A stretch of 64,000 nt of DNA from Sabellastarte sp. h YS-2021 (GCA_964017235.1 OZ024933.1:64400255-64464254), one strand, 5' to 3'. Shown: positions 1-11,857, counted from the first letter of the stretch. Program-made: numbers and translations. The notes: generated by a model from the letters alone, not told the origin.

Positions 1-87
1 TAAAATGCCTAAAATTGCAAAGTTTGTAGCACAATTGAATAATATCCAATTACACTGTACTTAAAATACAGTCTCTTTATTTAACAG

Positions 88-2586
88 CTGTGAAAATAAC
101 TGTCAGGAGGTTTTACCCGAGTTGATCTATGACTACTCCACTGTCAACTTGACAGATGCAGAGGCGCAGTTTGCAGTAGATGTGTTTGCACAGGTATAAC
201 ATCACACCAGGATTTTCACCCCCTAATGGGTTATGTATTCGGGTGTGCTGATTTGTCTGTTTGTGTTCACAATAACTCCAAAAGTAATGAATAGATAATT
301 ATGAATTTGTTTATGTGGATGAGTTAATAAAAACTAATTAAAGGATAGTTATGAATTTGTTTCTGTGGATAAGGTAATGAAAATTAATGAATGGATAATT
401 ATGAAATTGTTTATGTGGATAAGGGCTGGCCAAAGGAAGCAGTTATTTTGAAAAAAGGAGATATTCTGGATTAAAAAAATCCCGAGTTATCAATGTATTT
501 TTAATGACTGAGGCAATTTGATTGTTATTACTTAAAAAGAGTAGATCTTCATGAAATTCATTACGTGGCTGGGGCCTGGCCAAACAAAGAAGTGATTACC
601 ATTAGAGAAAGATCCAGTTCATATTCTGGATATATAAAAAATCTGATATGCCCCCTGGTGGAGGTTTGTGCCCTTAGAGTGGAAATGGATTGATTTATTT
701 GGATTTAACATCAGTTCTAAGTTTCTAACACAGTGTGTATGTTGGGTGGTTGTTAGAGAGAATTGAAGAAATTGGAAGAATCTACATAAGGGGCCGTATT
801 CACAAAAGGAACCAAGCTAAAGTTGAGCCTAAAATCAGCTCATATCTACACCTATTTATACAAAACTTGAGCTGATTTTTTGGCACAATTTGATCTTGAT
901 CCCTTTTGTGAATACATCCCCAAAAATATGCAGGCTGCTCAGGCTGCTGCACTGAAACTCATTAGGCATTTGCAAGTAACCACCAATTCTCATAATTCAA
1001 GCTGATCTTAGAATCAATCCAGTCGTGGCTAAAAGAATTGTTTGTGTGACTTTTAGTTCAACTTCAGTCAGATACATTTATTTCATAAATTTATTTATTT
1101 TATTTTATTGCTAGAAACTGGCTGATAAATGGGGAGCTGATGCCTGTAATACCACTGTGGTCATTGTCTACTGGAACAGAATGCAAAAGGTTTGAATAGT
1201 CAATAAATTCATCATTAATTTCAGAAATGAATAATTCATACTTGTCATTAATGGGAAGAAAGTCTTTAAAAACTAGACATTTTTATATTCTTATGTTTGC
1301 TTAAAATGGTGGTTGTCATTCACCTTAATCAGAAATGCTGTAATTGTTTTATTGGTTGATACAATTTTGATAAACCGGATGTAGGGCTATGCCAATTTGA
1401 TGCAGTTTGATGCCGTCACAGTGTAGAAAAGTCCATATAAATCCTCGAGATAACTCAAGATAAGTCGTTAAAGGGGTAATTTAATATTATAAATCAGATT
1501 ATATGAGGGTTTAAACTAGGGAGGGGTTGGTATAGAAAATGTATGTAGATCAGAAAGTTGCTAATGTAAAACCATTCCAATTTTAGAATTCTTAAAACAG
1601 AAGTGTTTTTGTACATCTCCAATCAAATAGGCCTACTTACAGGAAGTCAAACTTGCGAGACTAAAACATGGCAGTTTTGCTCAACAAAATCACTATAAAA
1701 GTATGCAAATGCTCACAAATTTGGAAAAAAAATTATGTTTTTTTTTCAGATTAAGGGTTTGTATCTACTAAATTGTAAAGAGTTATCACAGTATTTCTGC
1801 TCTCATTTCAAGATAACAGAGCCAGAACGTTTTTTTTTTTCAAGATATTGTATAATTTTCAGTACAAGTACTTTAAATTTAAGGTTAATGAAAGTACAAG
1901 TACTTTAAATTTAAGGTTCATGAAAACAGTACATATTAGTTTGAGAGGCCATGAATGCACCTGCCAGCATTCCCAAATATGGTTTGAACCTAGATTCAAA
2001 CCCATATAGCCTCGTATGTGGGATCGGAGTGTTACCACAGGGTCATCTTTACCTACCCATTAAAACTCTAAATATATATGTTAGACCCATAAACAAAGTT
2101 TTAAAAACTATAAGTAAATGTCTTCTTTTTCAACAGTTAAGCACTGGGGTTGCCTATAAACTAGAAAAGACCTTGACCTGGGATGAAATTGACAGTATCC
2201 AAGAAGAAGCTATGAAGTATTTCGTGGGCGAAAATAACATCACTAAAGGCCTCTATTACGTCATCGACCGTTATGAGAAAGAGTTGCTGACATCCGCACC
2301 AGCTTATTGGCTGCTCCTTGTGAACGGGATTTTATTGATTTTGTTCTTTCTCTTCATGATTTGTCAATACAATCATTACAAAGGTGGTCCGCCTACAGGA
2401 GCCTTCAATGAAGGCGTTTTGGACAAGTTCCTTGGCATATTTTTCAGAGTGTTAACTGGCTTAATATTGGTGGAGCTACTTCTCAGAGTAATGTTGTTTC
2501 TGGACTCCCACCTCCAGATATGGCATGTGGTGATTTTGGTGATTTTAGCAGTAGGAGGGTTTGTCCTTTTACTTGTTTTGTTTTAG
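88..2586 (+). CDS. TPM/MOLO1-like membrane protein, 3' exons (partial)
   Basis: Three exons are visible: 88-193, 1115-1189 and 2137-2586 (stop TAG 2584-2586). The introns between them are phase 0, with tttaacag, ttgctag and ttcaacag acceptors. The 5' part lies outside the window. The joined protein starts CENNCQEVLPEL, then shows a TPM-like alpha/beta pattern: a helix (FAQKLADKWGADAC), a strand (TTVVIVYWNR), the STGVAYKLEKTL segment and a helix ending in ITKGLYYVIDRYEKEL. This order matches the TPM fold and the metazoan MOLO1 family, known from a C. elegans modulator of levamisole-sensitive acetylcholine receptors. After it come three hydrophobic stretches (WLLLVNGILLILFFLFMI, the FLGIFFRVL to LLLRVMLFL segment, and a last one ending in VLLLVLF), more membrane segments than the one-pass MOLO1 type. 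The fold is likely; the exact family and the receptor-related role are inference. The upstream part of 1951-2136 that reads open is intron. Confidence 0.6.
225..690. repeat. Dispersed repeat with internal 50-bp tandem copies
   Basis: This lies in the first visible intron of the TPM-like gene. A roughly 50-bp unit containing 'gata.ttatgaattgtttatgtgg' occurs three times, at 294, 344 and 394. The following part (about 540-660: 'gatcttcatgaa', 'ctggcca', 'aaagatccag', 'atgccccctggtgg') resembles 52854-52985, so it is a member of a dispersed family also present at 52.7-53.0 kb. The wording is typical of non-LTR retrotransposon 3' ends, but no coding part is attached. Confidence 0.5.
790..921. mobile_element. 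Foldback MITE (TTCACAAA family), short copy
   Basis: A 132-bp element with near-perfect terminal inverted repeats: it starts GGGGCCGTATTCACAAAAGG and ends so that its reverse complement starts GGGGATGTATTCACAAAAGG. It is non-coding and lies in an intron of the TPM-like gene. Related, larger elements with the same TTCACAAA ends occur at 15285-16036 and 54955-55325. No clean target-site duplication was seen. Confidence 0.65.
1861..1924. repeat. 32-bp direct tandem duplication
   Basis: The unit 'agtacaagtactttaaattt' plus 'aaggtt.atgaa' occurs twice in a row (starts 1861 and 1893) with one difference. It contains a short palindrome (AGTACAAGTACT is nearly self-complementary). It lies in the last intron of the TPM-like gene; no function is evident. 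Confidence 0.8.
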
Positions 2587-3010
2587 CTGGTCACAATTTG
2601 ATGAGACATAGACTGCATTTAACTGGTTGTTTGAATCTACTAAGTTACTACTTATCGTATTATGTTTTGAGCTACAGTTATATTATCCCCCATTTGAACA
2701 ACTTTTATACCTCCTGTCGTAAACTTATGAAAATACTCCCACATTTTAGTGAAGTTTGATATTTAACATGGCTGTCTGGTTCATGATTGCCTATTTGCTA
2801 GCAAGTTTGGCATCTCTCCCCATGCTCTCATTTCTGTGTGGGTTCCACTCCTGTATATGGAATGAACATGTTGGAATGAGTCTGTAATGTTACTTTTACC
2901 ACTCTGTATCAGTATATTATATTTATTTGGTGTGTGGTTAACCTCAAGTGAGAAAGTTGACAATTGTTTATTCATGCCTAATGATATATATATACCATGA
3001 AAAATAAAAT
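2587..3010 (+). other. 3' UTR and poly(A) signal of the TPM-like gene
   Basis: The sequence after the TAG stop at 2586 is non-coding. A canonical AATAAA is present at 3003-3008, about 420 bp after the stop, and is the most likely poly(A) signal. From about 3010 to 5500 no convincing gene is seen, except a possible small exon at 3960-4046 (see findings). Confidence 0.5.
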
Positions 3011-5559
3011 GCTGAAGTTAAACCAAATAATATTTCATTTTTGACAAATCATTTTTACAAATACATGTGACATCAAACCTTCAAAGCGAATGCATTTCTA
3101 TGGCTTTTTGATTCTTAGTGAGTGTGAATATATAAAAAAAGAATTAACCTGATGATGTTCTGCTTCCGCTGGCTCCACCTTCAGGAAAAAAACTTAAATC
3201 ATAATTGTTTGTCAAGGACCTTCCACCATAGTTTCTGATTTATCCAGTGGTTTATGTGAAAATGACAATTTCTATGCAAACAGGCTGATAAATTTGTCTA
3301 TGGCTCATGGTTATTGAGTCTTATAGTCTAACTGAATGCAAAGATTAAGTGCTATAAAAATCCAAATTAGAAAAAATAGAACATTTATACAAAAAGCAAC
3401 ACTGATTTTTTCCAAAGTCCAGGGAAGCCCAGAAATAAGTACATTGGGCATCTATTCAGAAGTTGTCACATCTGTGTGGGTTTAACGCTAACAATTGGCA
3501 ATTCTGTGGGCCTGCTCGAATAAGTCCAAAGTTGTTGATTGGAATGTGGAATCCTAACTTTATGACTTGTTTTACTTAATATTGCTATCAGTTTTGAAAA
3601 TTACAACAATATGTCTAATGCTTATCTTCTTTCATTGAACCAGTTATATTTCTCAGTCAAAATAAGTAATACCATTACAATAAGTTGTTCTGAAAGGATG
3701 TTTGTCAGATTAGGTCATACAGGTAAAGATCCCAACATGGATGTTTTACGAATTCAAGTAGATAACTCCAATAAAAGCAAAATTTCTTGTCAAAATTCTG
3801 ACATACACCCTTCTCCTACAAGAATTGTGAATGAAAATACCTACAATTCACTCATTAGTTGAACTAGATGTTGCACTGACCTGGTGGTTAACAAGCTTGG
3901 CATTTTATCACTTGACTGTCATCTATTTGGGCTTGGATCTAATATCCTTTCTCATACAGGTGGTATTAACTGTGGCAGTAGGCATTGGTCACTATGTCCC
4001 TCTCCTTCGTTATCGCCTGCCGACTGTTTGCGAACATGTGATATAGTGGCCCACTGTCCTAATCCTTCAGTATTCTACGGAAGTTTTTTAAAATGTTTAA
4101 AATTTCCACCTCTTCACCATCACTCACTTCTCAGCCTTACCACCGCCCCTCTATCCATGTGTGTCAGTGCCTGTCTGTCCATATCAGTGACCTTCTGCAA
4201 GATAATTTTTTCATATTATATGACTGAAGGCGTGGGCTACAGTTTTTATAAGGTGGTGTCTCGTTCTCGTTTTGGTAGTAGGTGTTCATTTGATGGCTAT
4301 ATAAGGGGAGTGAATGTAAATGGAGGTTGTCTCTCGATGATAGACATTTGTACGACTTTCATGCTAAGGTTACTCACAGTTACACACTGTGCCCCATCAG
4401 TGGCCATGCGCATCATACGTTATGGACACTCCAAATCTCAGAAGATATGAGGCGGCCTGAGAGGTGGTTCTGCCATCGAGTAAAACTTCTAACCTTGAAG
4501 TATAGGGCCTGCAGTGTGAATGGGGAATTAGTCCAGCTTGTGTCAAAGGTTTTCTGGTGACATTCACTAACGGACTTTTCTGAAATTAACTATTTTTTTT
4601 AAAGGGGATGTAAAAATCAAACTGATTTATAAATTTACCATCTCATAGTTTTCTACACTACTCCATGTTATGGACAATATATCACAATCAATTAAGCAAT
4701 CACTTGATTTTCCTTCACTTGCATCTAATGTACTTATCACACTATAGGCAGCATTATCAATGTTTATAGGCATGGTGTATAACACATTTCTCCATACATT
4801 GCGGTACGTGCCTCTGTCAGTAAACTTTGCCTACCCTGGCGTTCTGTACATTTTGAGACCAGCCAATTGGAAATTTTGAATTGCTCAAAATTTCTGTGTT
4901 ACTGTGTACATTTAGAGTCATTTTCATCTGTGGTTCACATGATGTTATGAAGCCTACAGATGTAATACAAACGGAATGGGACTCGTGCATTAATGTACAT
5001 TTAATCACACATCTCAGTCACACTGTTACAAAGCATTACCACACTGCCAATAAACAACCAAAAAGTGGAATTTTGACAGAAGAAAAAACACCCCAAAGCT
5101 GTTTCTAGTAAATTATTCATCTTAAATATGAGCTGTCAGAGATTTGTGCCCATTGAGGTTTTGCTTGAGTGAACTCCATCCATTTAAAACGATCACTTGA
5201 GGGCAGACTGAGTCATAACTTCAGGAGAGTATTACCTTTCTTTCAAAAATAGTAAAAAAAATTAAGTTACTTGTTCACTGTTAATTATGTTAACTATTCA
5301 CTTAATTTAGCAAAAAAATTAGCATAATATCAATTTAACACCAGGGTTGAAACCTTGAAAGCAAAATGAGGTTATGGGCAAAATAAAATTATGAATTTTT
5401 AATTTTTCTCAATTTTACTTAAATAAATGCAATGAACTGATGTTAAATGGGATTGTCTGCCCATTAAATACAATCTGTATAACTATTGTGATCTATGAGA
5501 TTTTATTATCTATAAACTGCAATTCCTCCAGTCATCTGCTGCTTGTTCAACTGTCAGTG

Positions 5560-8500
5560 ATGCTAGGTTTCAATGTTGTTACCATGTTTCTGAGGATTGT
5601 TCTCATTCTGTCCATAAAGATGGCTTATTCAGGTAAGGTTTCTAAGCATTGATATTAAATGAGTAAAGTGTGGAATGACCTATTATGTGATGTGAATTTC
5701 TATAAGGATGATTTCAAAACAGCTTTTCATGTGTATTCTAGCCTTCATCTGTCACTGTGGCCTAGTGGATAACAATCTTGCCTAGAAGCACAAAGATACC
5801 AGTTACAGGTACACAAATACACACAGGTACAAACCAATATGTGCTTGCATGACCACTTTAAATGGTAGTCCTCTGTCCATGGGATCTATCTCCAGTGGCA
5901 TGCTAAAGAACCTCAGGCATATTAATACACAGTCATCCCTGATACTGTGTCTTTCAGTGTAGACCGTGTTAGCTACTAGAGCTTAGACTGCAATTGAGTA
6001 TCAAGGATGGGTGAAACAGCACTTTGAGTGCTGTAGAAAACGAGATAGTGTGCTGGCTATACATATGAAATAGACCATATGACTTTGTCATGTTTCCCCA
6101 TAATATGTAACCATACTAAAATTACTAGACAGGTCTTGGACAGTGTTATGATTTTCTTGTTTTTCAAAATTGATCAAAACTAGTACGACACAAAGGCCTG
6201 AGACTGTTGTTTGTCCATCACATATCTCATTCCATCACCTTTACGATACATAAGCCTTTCTGATTGCTTAACCACTCTCTAATTCATAAGGCTGCTTGTA
6301 ATACATTGAAATAATATTAAACTACTTTGAGCTGTATTTTGTTCTGTGACATTGTAAACTTAAATAGTTAAAATATATTCTGTTTACACTATGTTTTCGG
6401 TTTACTCAGTGTACTCCTACAGTGATACTGGTCAAATAAATTACTGGATACATATATTTGCAGCTCCAATAAATGCCCTGAGAACTTACCCTTGTATTGT
6501 AATAGAAACATACTTAATCTTTCTATTAGGAGTATCACACACTGAAGACATCCCCCTTTGCTAATATTTGCAGCAACACCAAGCAATCAATTGAAATTCA
6601 AGACTACATCATCAGATGTAGATATTAATGCCTGTGTGACTTCTTCACCATCTTCAACCTTGTCAGAAGACACCAGTGTTACAGACCAGGCTTCTATGCA
6701 TACCCTGGAACATAGAGCATCAACTAATAGTGATTTGCTTTCCAGAGATCAAACACTGAGTGGAAAACTGTGCGACAAACAGCCTGAGCCAGGTGAGATG
6801 ACATACATTGTGGGGAGTAGAACTGGATCACCAAGAACTATTAGTAGAAAAGATCAGTTACCATTGGATCGCATCGAGGATAAAAGTGATGAAGACACAA
6901 GATATGGTTGGCATTTCCATGGTAATTCAAGAGTCACAGCAACGGAGAAGAGATTTGAGCATCTGGATGCAACAACTGAAGACACAGCATTTCTACAGGA
7001 TGTTGATGTGGTACAAGATGATATGGCTTCAGTTGTTCCTGAACAAACAGCCACTATCAGGACACAATCAGATAAACAGTTCACTACAAAGATGAAATCT
7101 ACTCTGCTAAGTGAATCTAGTAAAGAGATAATGGAGAATCCTTTCTTCAAATTGTCAACAAGGCATCCACAAGTCAAAGATGGCATCATTAGTCAAATTA
7201 CCGAAAAGGAAAACAACTCCCATCAAGGTTATAAAATTTTTATTATGAACAAACGTCTCGCTTTTAGATCCCCTAAAGGTAGTCACTGAAGCTGTAAACC
7301 TGTTGAGAACTAAAGTGGTCCAGTGAGGGTTATATTATTAGATTTTCCTGGTAGTTAAGAGATATAAAACTGCTATGATAATCCACAATTGACATAGTGA
7401 TACATACTTAATTCTGCTTGTTTAAACTACATTGATTTTTATTTTCACTGTAAAATTACAATTTGAATTAGAATACATGGACTTGTACTACCACTTTCCT
7501 ACATCGTTTGATATGCCCTGTGAGACAATTTTTAAGGATAGATTTGTTTTTCCGGAGATGTGTGAACTTACTGTAAGACACTGAAACAATGTTGTGTTTT
7601 TGTAGTGATATACCAGCTTTATCAGTTATATTAGAGCCATTCATTTTCAAAAATGTAAATACCACTATAACACAAGAAATAGTTATTTTAACCAACTTCG
7701 TTTGTAAAGTTGTTCTGGACAAGGTCAAATAAACAAAATTATAAATTATGTCGAATATTTTGCAAAAATTTATAGATCGAGGTATATATCGAGGGTATAT
7801 ATTTGTTTAAAATAGAACTGAAAACAACAGCTCCTCGCTTAAAAGCTAACATTTCTAAAAAATAAACACATGGATCATTTTATAGAACTTGTTTTTAACA
7901 GAGTGCAAGCCAGTTCCCACCTGGTTGGGATTAAGAGTTGTACATAGGAAGAATAACTCATCAGAGCATGTAGTAGTGGTGAGTTGTGATGATGGTTTTG
8001 AAATCAACAACCTTTTTACACAAACTGCAACCTGCACCTCTGAAGGGAAGTGGTTTCCTGACTTTCAAAGTTGTCAACGTAAGTTTTGAATATGTTTATA
8101 AGTTGACATTTTTATCACTTGTAATTGTAGTATAACGATTCTATATTGTCTAAATTTTTGATAGCTTTATATTATATCTGTGACACTTCTCAAACTTAAG
8201 TACTGGGAGCACTATGCCATAGTAGATAACACACACTCCTTCCACCTCTCAGGTCGGTGCTCAGCCCAGTATGAATAGGAAAAGTTGGTAGTTGTTTGTT
8301 GGAACCTGCTGGTTTGTGTGATAGCATTAGCATTTATACTCAGTGTAATATCTTCTAACGTCAGGATTGAAGCACTATTTGACCTATATCAGTTACACAA
8401 TACAGCCCAAATGTCTAATGACTGATATTCCCCTAATTGAAAGTTCTTTAGCCTGGCATTAGGGTCAGAGCCCAATTACAGAGGAACATCATTTTAAGTT

Positions 8501-9280
8501 GTTATCTGTGCCATTATGTATATACCTGAACCTGGGCTCGTACCTAGGTTTTCTTCAACCCTCAGTTTCTAGGTGAGCGTATTTACCCACTTGGCTTCAG
8601 TGACAGAGAAAGTGCAGAATCTTGACCAACTAGTATGCACTGATTTCCTCCATCTGTATCTGTAATGCCATTCTTTCAACCGGTTTCAAACAAATATTTA
8701 ATTTTCAAAACCTACTCCTGCAAAAGAAAGCTTTTCTACCATATTTTTTGTTACTCGCCTGGCATCTCCACAGCTGCATGTCAGATGGATGCGAGAAGGT
8801 CGTCTGATTTTGATTTACCTGGTACAGAAACTAAGAATTATATTAAAGACTTTTTACGATTCTCAGATGTTTGATTTAGGCACAGGGATATATCATACAA
8901 TCCAGTGGAAAGCTAACCACACTGAGCTGGTAGTCTGACTAGTTTGTTTTTTACATATTCCTAGCTGTTCCACTAAGGAATAGAGACCAGTCATACAACA
9001 TTCAAGTGGAATTTTTTCTGTACTGAGCTGGTAATCTGATTTGTTTTTTAAAACATTCTCAGCTGTTCCAGTAAGAAATAGAGACCTGTCATACAGCACT
9101 CCAGTGGAAGCTAGCCATGCTGAGGTATTGGCCACTGGAGCCATTTTCTTCCTGGTTTGTGAGATAATCCTGTTGGTTACTTTGGATCTGAAAACCTACA
9201 AGCATTCACTGTCTAAATGCTGGACCAATACAAAATGGATGCGGGATGGTCATCAGAGACGAAAGACAATAGTGGTTTGA
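5560..9280 (+). CDS. Single-pass membrane protein with one sushi (CCP) domain (paralog A)
   Basis: Proposed CDS: 5560-5632, 6574-7278, 7902-8078, 9063-9280; 1173 nt, 390 aa, all introns phase 1. Exon 1 encodes a signal peptide (ATG 5560; MFLRIVLILSI core; a second in-frame ATG is at 5584) and ends in a strong GTAAGG donor. Exon 2 (residues 25-259) is a Ser/Thr- and acid-rich ectodomain with no recognised domain. Exon 3 is a complete sushi module (residues 260-318) with C261, C288, C304, C317 and the conserved Trp before the last Cys (W310). Exon 4 has a short stalk, a membrane helix (about 340-359) and a short basic tail ending TIVV. A type I cell-surface protein is expected; ligand unknown. 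The exon-2 donor at 7279 (gtagtc) is preferred; 7228 (gttata) is the same phase and also possible. The exon order and phases match paralog B downstream. Confidence 0.65.
5749..6060 (+). mobile_element. tRNA-derived SINE, family 2
   Basis: This lies in intron 1 of sushi gene A. It begins with a tRNA-like head (A-box TGGCCTAGTGG) followed by 'gaccacttTaaatgg', 'ccatgggatctatctccagtggcatgctaaagaacctcagg' in short blocks, all matching the copy at 15680-15900 in the same order. The B-box is decayed. The 3' part ends near 'gcactttgagtgctgtagaa'. Confidence 0.65.
8205..8312 (+). mobile_element. Diverged SINE family 1 fragment
   Basis: The text 'gccatagtagataacacac', 'ttccacctctcaggtcggtg' and 'aaagttggtagttgtttg' follows, block by block, the head and body of the full SINE at 17812-18048. 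The B-box is lost. It lies in the last intron of sushi gene A. Confidence 0.5.
8780..9062 (+). repeat. Degenerate tandem copies of the edges of the sushi gene A terminal exon
   Basis: Immediately upstream of the last exon (9063) are two older copies of its 5' edge, about 102 bp each (about 8851-8942 and 8943-9044). Both share 'agagac.agtcatac' or 'tcatacaatccagtggaa' and 'actgagctggta.tctga' with each other and with the real exon. The second copy keeps an acceptor (ttcctag|ctgttcc). Around 8785-8830, 'atggatgcgagaaggtcgtct' resembles the 3' end of the same exon (9236-9260), so a whole-exon copy may once have been here. Another small echo ('cagtaaggaatagagacat') is at 9450-9490. Confidence 0.7.
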
Positions 9281-9355
9281 TTACTTGTCTGGTATCTTCA
9301 TTTCTTCTGGGAAGATATTCATTCATAAACAATTGTCAACTAGATATATTTACAG

Positions 9356-9361
9356 AATAAA
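9356..9361 (+). promoter_or_regulatory. Poly(A) signal of sushi gene A
   Basis: AATAAA lies 76 nt after the TGA stop at 9278-9280, the expected position for a short 3' UTR. Confidence 0.55.
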
Positions 9362-9837
9362 TAATTACAGAAAATCGCAAATATTTGTACAATTTAAAAA
9401 CAAAATCAAAACACTCATCTAAATATTTGTGGAATACATGCAGTAAGGAATAGAGACATATATATATGGCATAAGTGGATACAGTTGTAATAAATCCAGA
9501 AAAGTAATCTAATTTGATTAATATGTTCTACTCTGATACCATCAACAAATGTTCACTTTCAAAAGTCAGTCTATGTAGTTCACTATTGTCAATATTTATG
9601 AAATAACTACAAAGAATGGGGTTATTACAGATCAAAAGCAGAATTGTTTTGATTGATATTCTGTATTCTTGCATTGTCAGCAAGGTTCTATTCTTGAAAC
9701 AGTCTGTCCACTTTACTATTGTATTGTCAATTTATGTGTACCTATACTTCACAGATGAGTACTATTTTTTCCAAGCAATTCCATCATCATAATTTTTCCA
9801 GCTGTAATAGCATTATTCTTGGTTGGTCTACCTAGCT

Positions 9838-9975
9838 GTCCCCAAAGGGAACTTCAGTGCTGTCCCCAAAGCGGACTTCAGTGGCCCTCTAGATGTTGGT
9901 GTGGTTGTCGGATTTGACAGCCGATCACTTTGCTCTGACCTTGTGGTCATAGGTTCGAATCTAGCTTATGATAAC
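9838..9975 (+). repeat. 22-bp duplication and tRNA-like SINE fragment
   Basis: 'ctgtccccaaag.g.acttcagt' is repeated directly at about 9837 and 9863. It is followed by a tRNA-like stretch with a good B-box (GGTTCGAATC near 9952), which suggests a decayed SINE. No A-box is clear. Confidence 0.35.
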
Positions 9976-10339
9976 GTGTGAGAAATAATTTCTGACTAAA
10001 GTTGACCCAGCTGTTAGCAGGAATTTTCAAAACAAATTAGATTTTTTCCCTTTTTAAATAGTGGTCAATTGTGGTTGTACCTGTAAGATTCTTTGCCTCT
10101 TAATCACTGGATTTATTTGTGACTAAACACCGAAAACTATTTATTTGCCTTAATAGAGAGAGTTTTTATTTGGAGATAAAATTCCCAAAACACTCTCTCT
10201 TGATTCATTCATTTACTTCAAGAATCAAGAAACTGACTTGACTGCTGAGATAGCTACATATGATCTGTTTGACAGGGAAATACTTGTATAAACCTTTCTG
10301 TAGACCTACAATTAGACAAGCTTCCAAATTTATTTTCAA

Positions 10340-10498
10340 ACAAGGCAGAAAGGGGTTTCGGTTTTCTGGTGCGAGCCGCAAAGCCAACAGAGATATGAGT
10401 AATGCACTGAGGCAGTCACCCATCCAAGTACTAACACAGCCCATTGCTGCTTAACTTCAGTGATGAGACAGGTACTCATCATGCTAGGCCACAATTAA
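10340..10498 (-). mobile_element. 5S rRNA-derived SINE (SINE3 type), copy 1
   Basis: On the minus strand the head reads like the 5S rRNA internal promoter region: 'tgaagttaagcagcaatggg', then 'gttagtacttggatgggtga' and 'ctgcctc'. The second copy at 16585-16744 matches over the same 160 bp, including a non-5S tail ('tggctttgcggctc', 'accgaaacccctttc'). RNA polymerase III promotion from the 5S-type internal control region is known for SINE3 elements. Confidence 0.7.
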
Positions 10499-10519
10499 TG
10501 AAAGTGTTGTGGAGACAAA

Positions 10520-10790
10520 AAAAAAATGAAACAAGAGCACTCGGAGAGCGCAGACCGCTGCGATGGGAGCTCAATTCCTGGACTTTCAAAACCTACCATT
10601 GGCACTGATATTGCTCCCCCCCCCCCCCCCCTCTATTTCATATTTTTGCTGATAGTGGTCCGGATCACTCTTGAAAATTTCATCAAAATCCGTCCATAAG
10701 TTTTTGGTTTATCTTTTTCACAAACAAACAGACGCACAGACAAAACCAGGCGAAAACATAATCCCCTTAGCGGAGGTAAAAAAATCGATG
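10520..10790. repeat. Dispersed non-coding repeat with a poly-C run
   Basis: It contains 'gagcactcggagagcgcaga', a run of C near 10617-10632, 'catcaaaatccgtccataag', 'acaaacaaacagacgcacag' and 'ccttagcggaggtaa'. These phrases are typical of 3' tails of non-LTR retrotransposons in marine invertebrates (established pattern, family not identified here). There is no coding capacity. Confidence 0.45.
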
Positions 10791-11857
10791 TCTAGAAGAG
10801 CAAGCCTCACTAGAGCTCGAGCTTAAAAATGTTTATAATTTGTTCACACAATGACATATAGTACATTCTTCTATAAGTTGTTTCCCAATCCAGGACTACA
10901 AAGGTAAGAGACAATGAATTAACTGGCAAATTTGTTAAGCAGTCAGTTCACAAGGTTTTGGTGGCTACAAAAAGAAGCAAATTCATATAATTTCAAGTTA
11001 ATATTTTTTAATCTACACACGGATGTTTTAAATCTCATAATCTTCAGGTGAATAGGCCACAAATATTGAGACAGCTTCCTTTTCTTTGTTTCTCCGAGCA
11101 TTCACTCTTGCTGCCAGCAGAAAGTTGGAGACCAATAGATCATGTGATTGCATTGATTGGCTGGCATGTTCTAATGGGATATATTTCAAGTCTGTTGTTT
11201 TCACCCCGTATTTTTCTCTATTTTTTTCTGTTTGGAAGTTTTAGAAATCAATGTTATTTCCGGCAGAAATGAAAAAAATGTGAAAGCTAAAAATTACACA
11301 TGGATTTGACGTTTGTGGGAATTTGGTACATGTATTAGTGTCTGATTATTTTAGTTATAAAAATGTAAAATATGTGAGACCCTTTTGAAAGTGAGCTTCT
11401 AACAGATTTCTGGAGTTTTATTTATCAGAACAATGTTTGGATAAGACAGCGTTATTGTTTTTAGTTGAATTCAGGTTTTATTACATTTAATGGTTAAACT
11501 TCACCGGGCATCAATACACCAGTAAAAATTGTATCTATTGTAGATATAAAAGCCTGTTATTTTTTATAACTCCGAATTAGTAAAAAACTTAATTATCTAA
11601 TGGATCACACTGTTTGCTGATGACATAGTGGATATTAGTAACTCATTTAGACCATTTTAAAATTGTTTGATTTGTATAACAGGGAACAAGGAAAAATATT
11701 TTAAGAAATCGAATAATGAAAAAAAACGTATCTTTGTATGATAAACTAAATAACGAAGTCAAGGTGATAAAATGTGTTTCAATGTATGATGTGAGTTACT
11801 GTTTGCTCTGATTTGTCTAGATTTAGCTTTGTAATAGCTACATTAAATGGATATAAA

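Noticed and set aside
3884-4450. Open frame of 188 codons
   Set aside because: Its composition looks like translated non-coding DNA, with no domain, signal or splice context. Only the short alternative frame 3961-4046 was kept, as a weak finding.
4375-4530. Similarity to 49975-50090 ('atgaggcggcctgagaggtg' versus 'atgaggtgtccttccaggca', both followed by 'cgagtaaaac.tctaac')
   Set aside because: The match is short and about two-thirds identical; too weak to call a repeat family by eye.
10340-10498. Possible 5S rRNA gene
   Set aside because: Only the internal part resembles 5S, the termini differ, and the sequence is fused to a repeated tail shared with 16585-16744.
11048-11272. Open frame of 74 codons upstream of sushi gene B
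   Set aside because: It has no domain or splice context, and the region looks more like upstream regulatory DNA.
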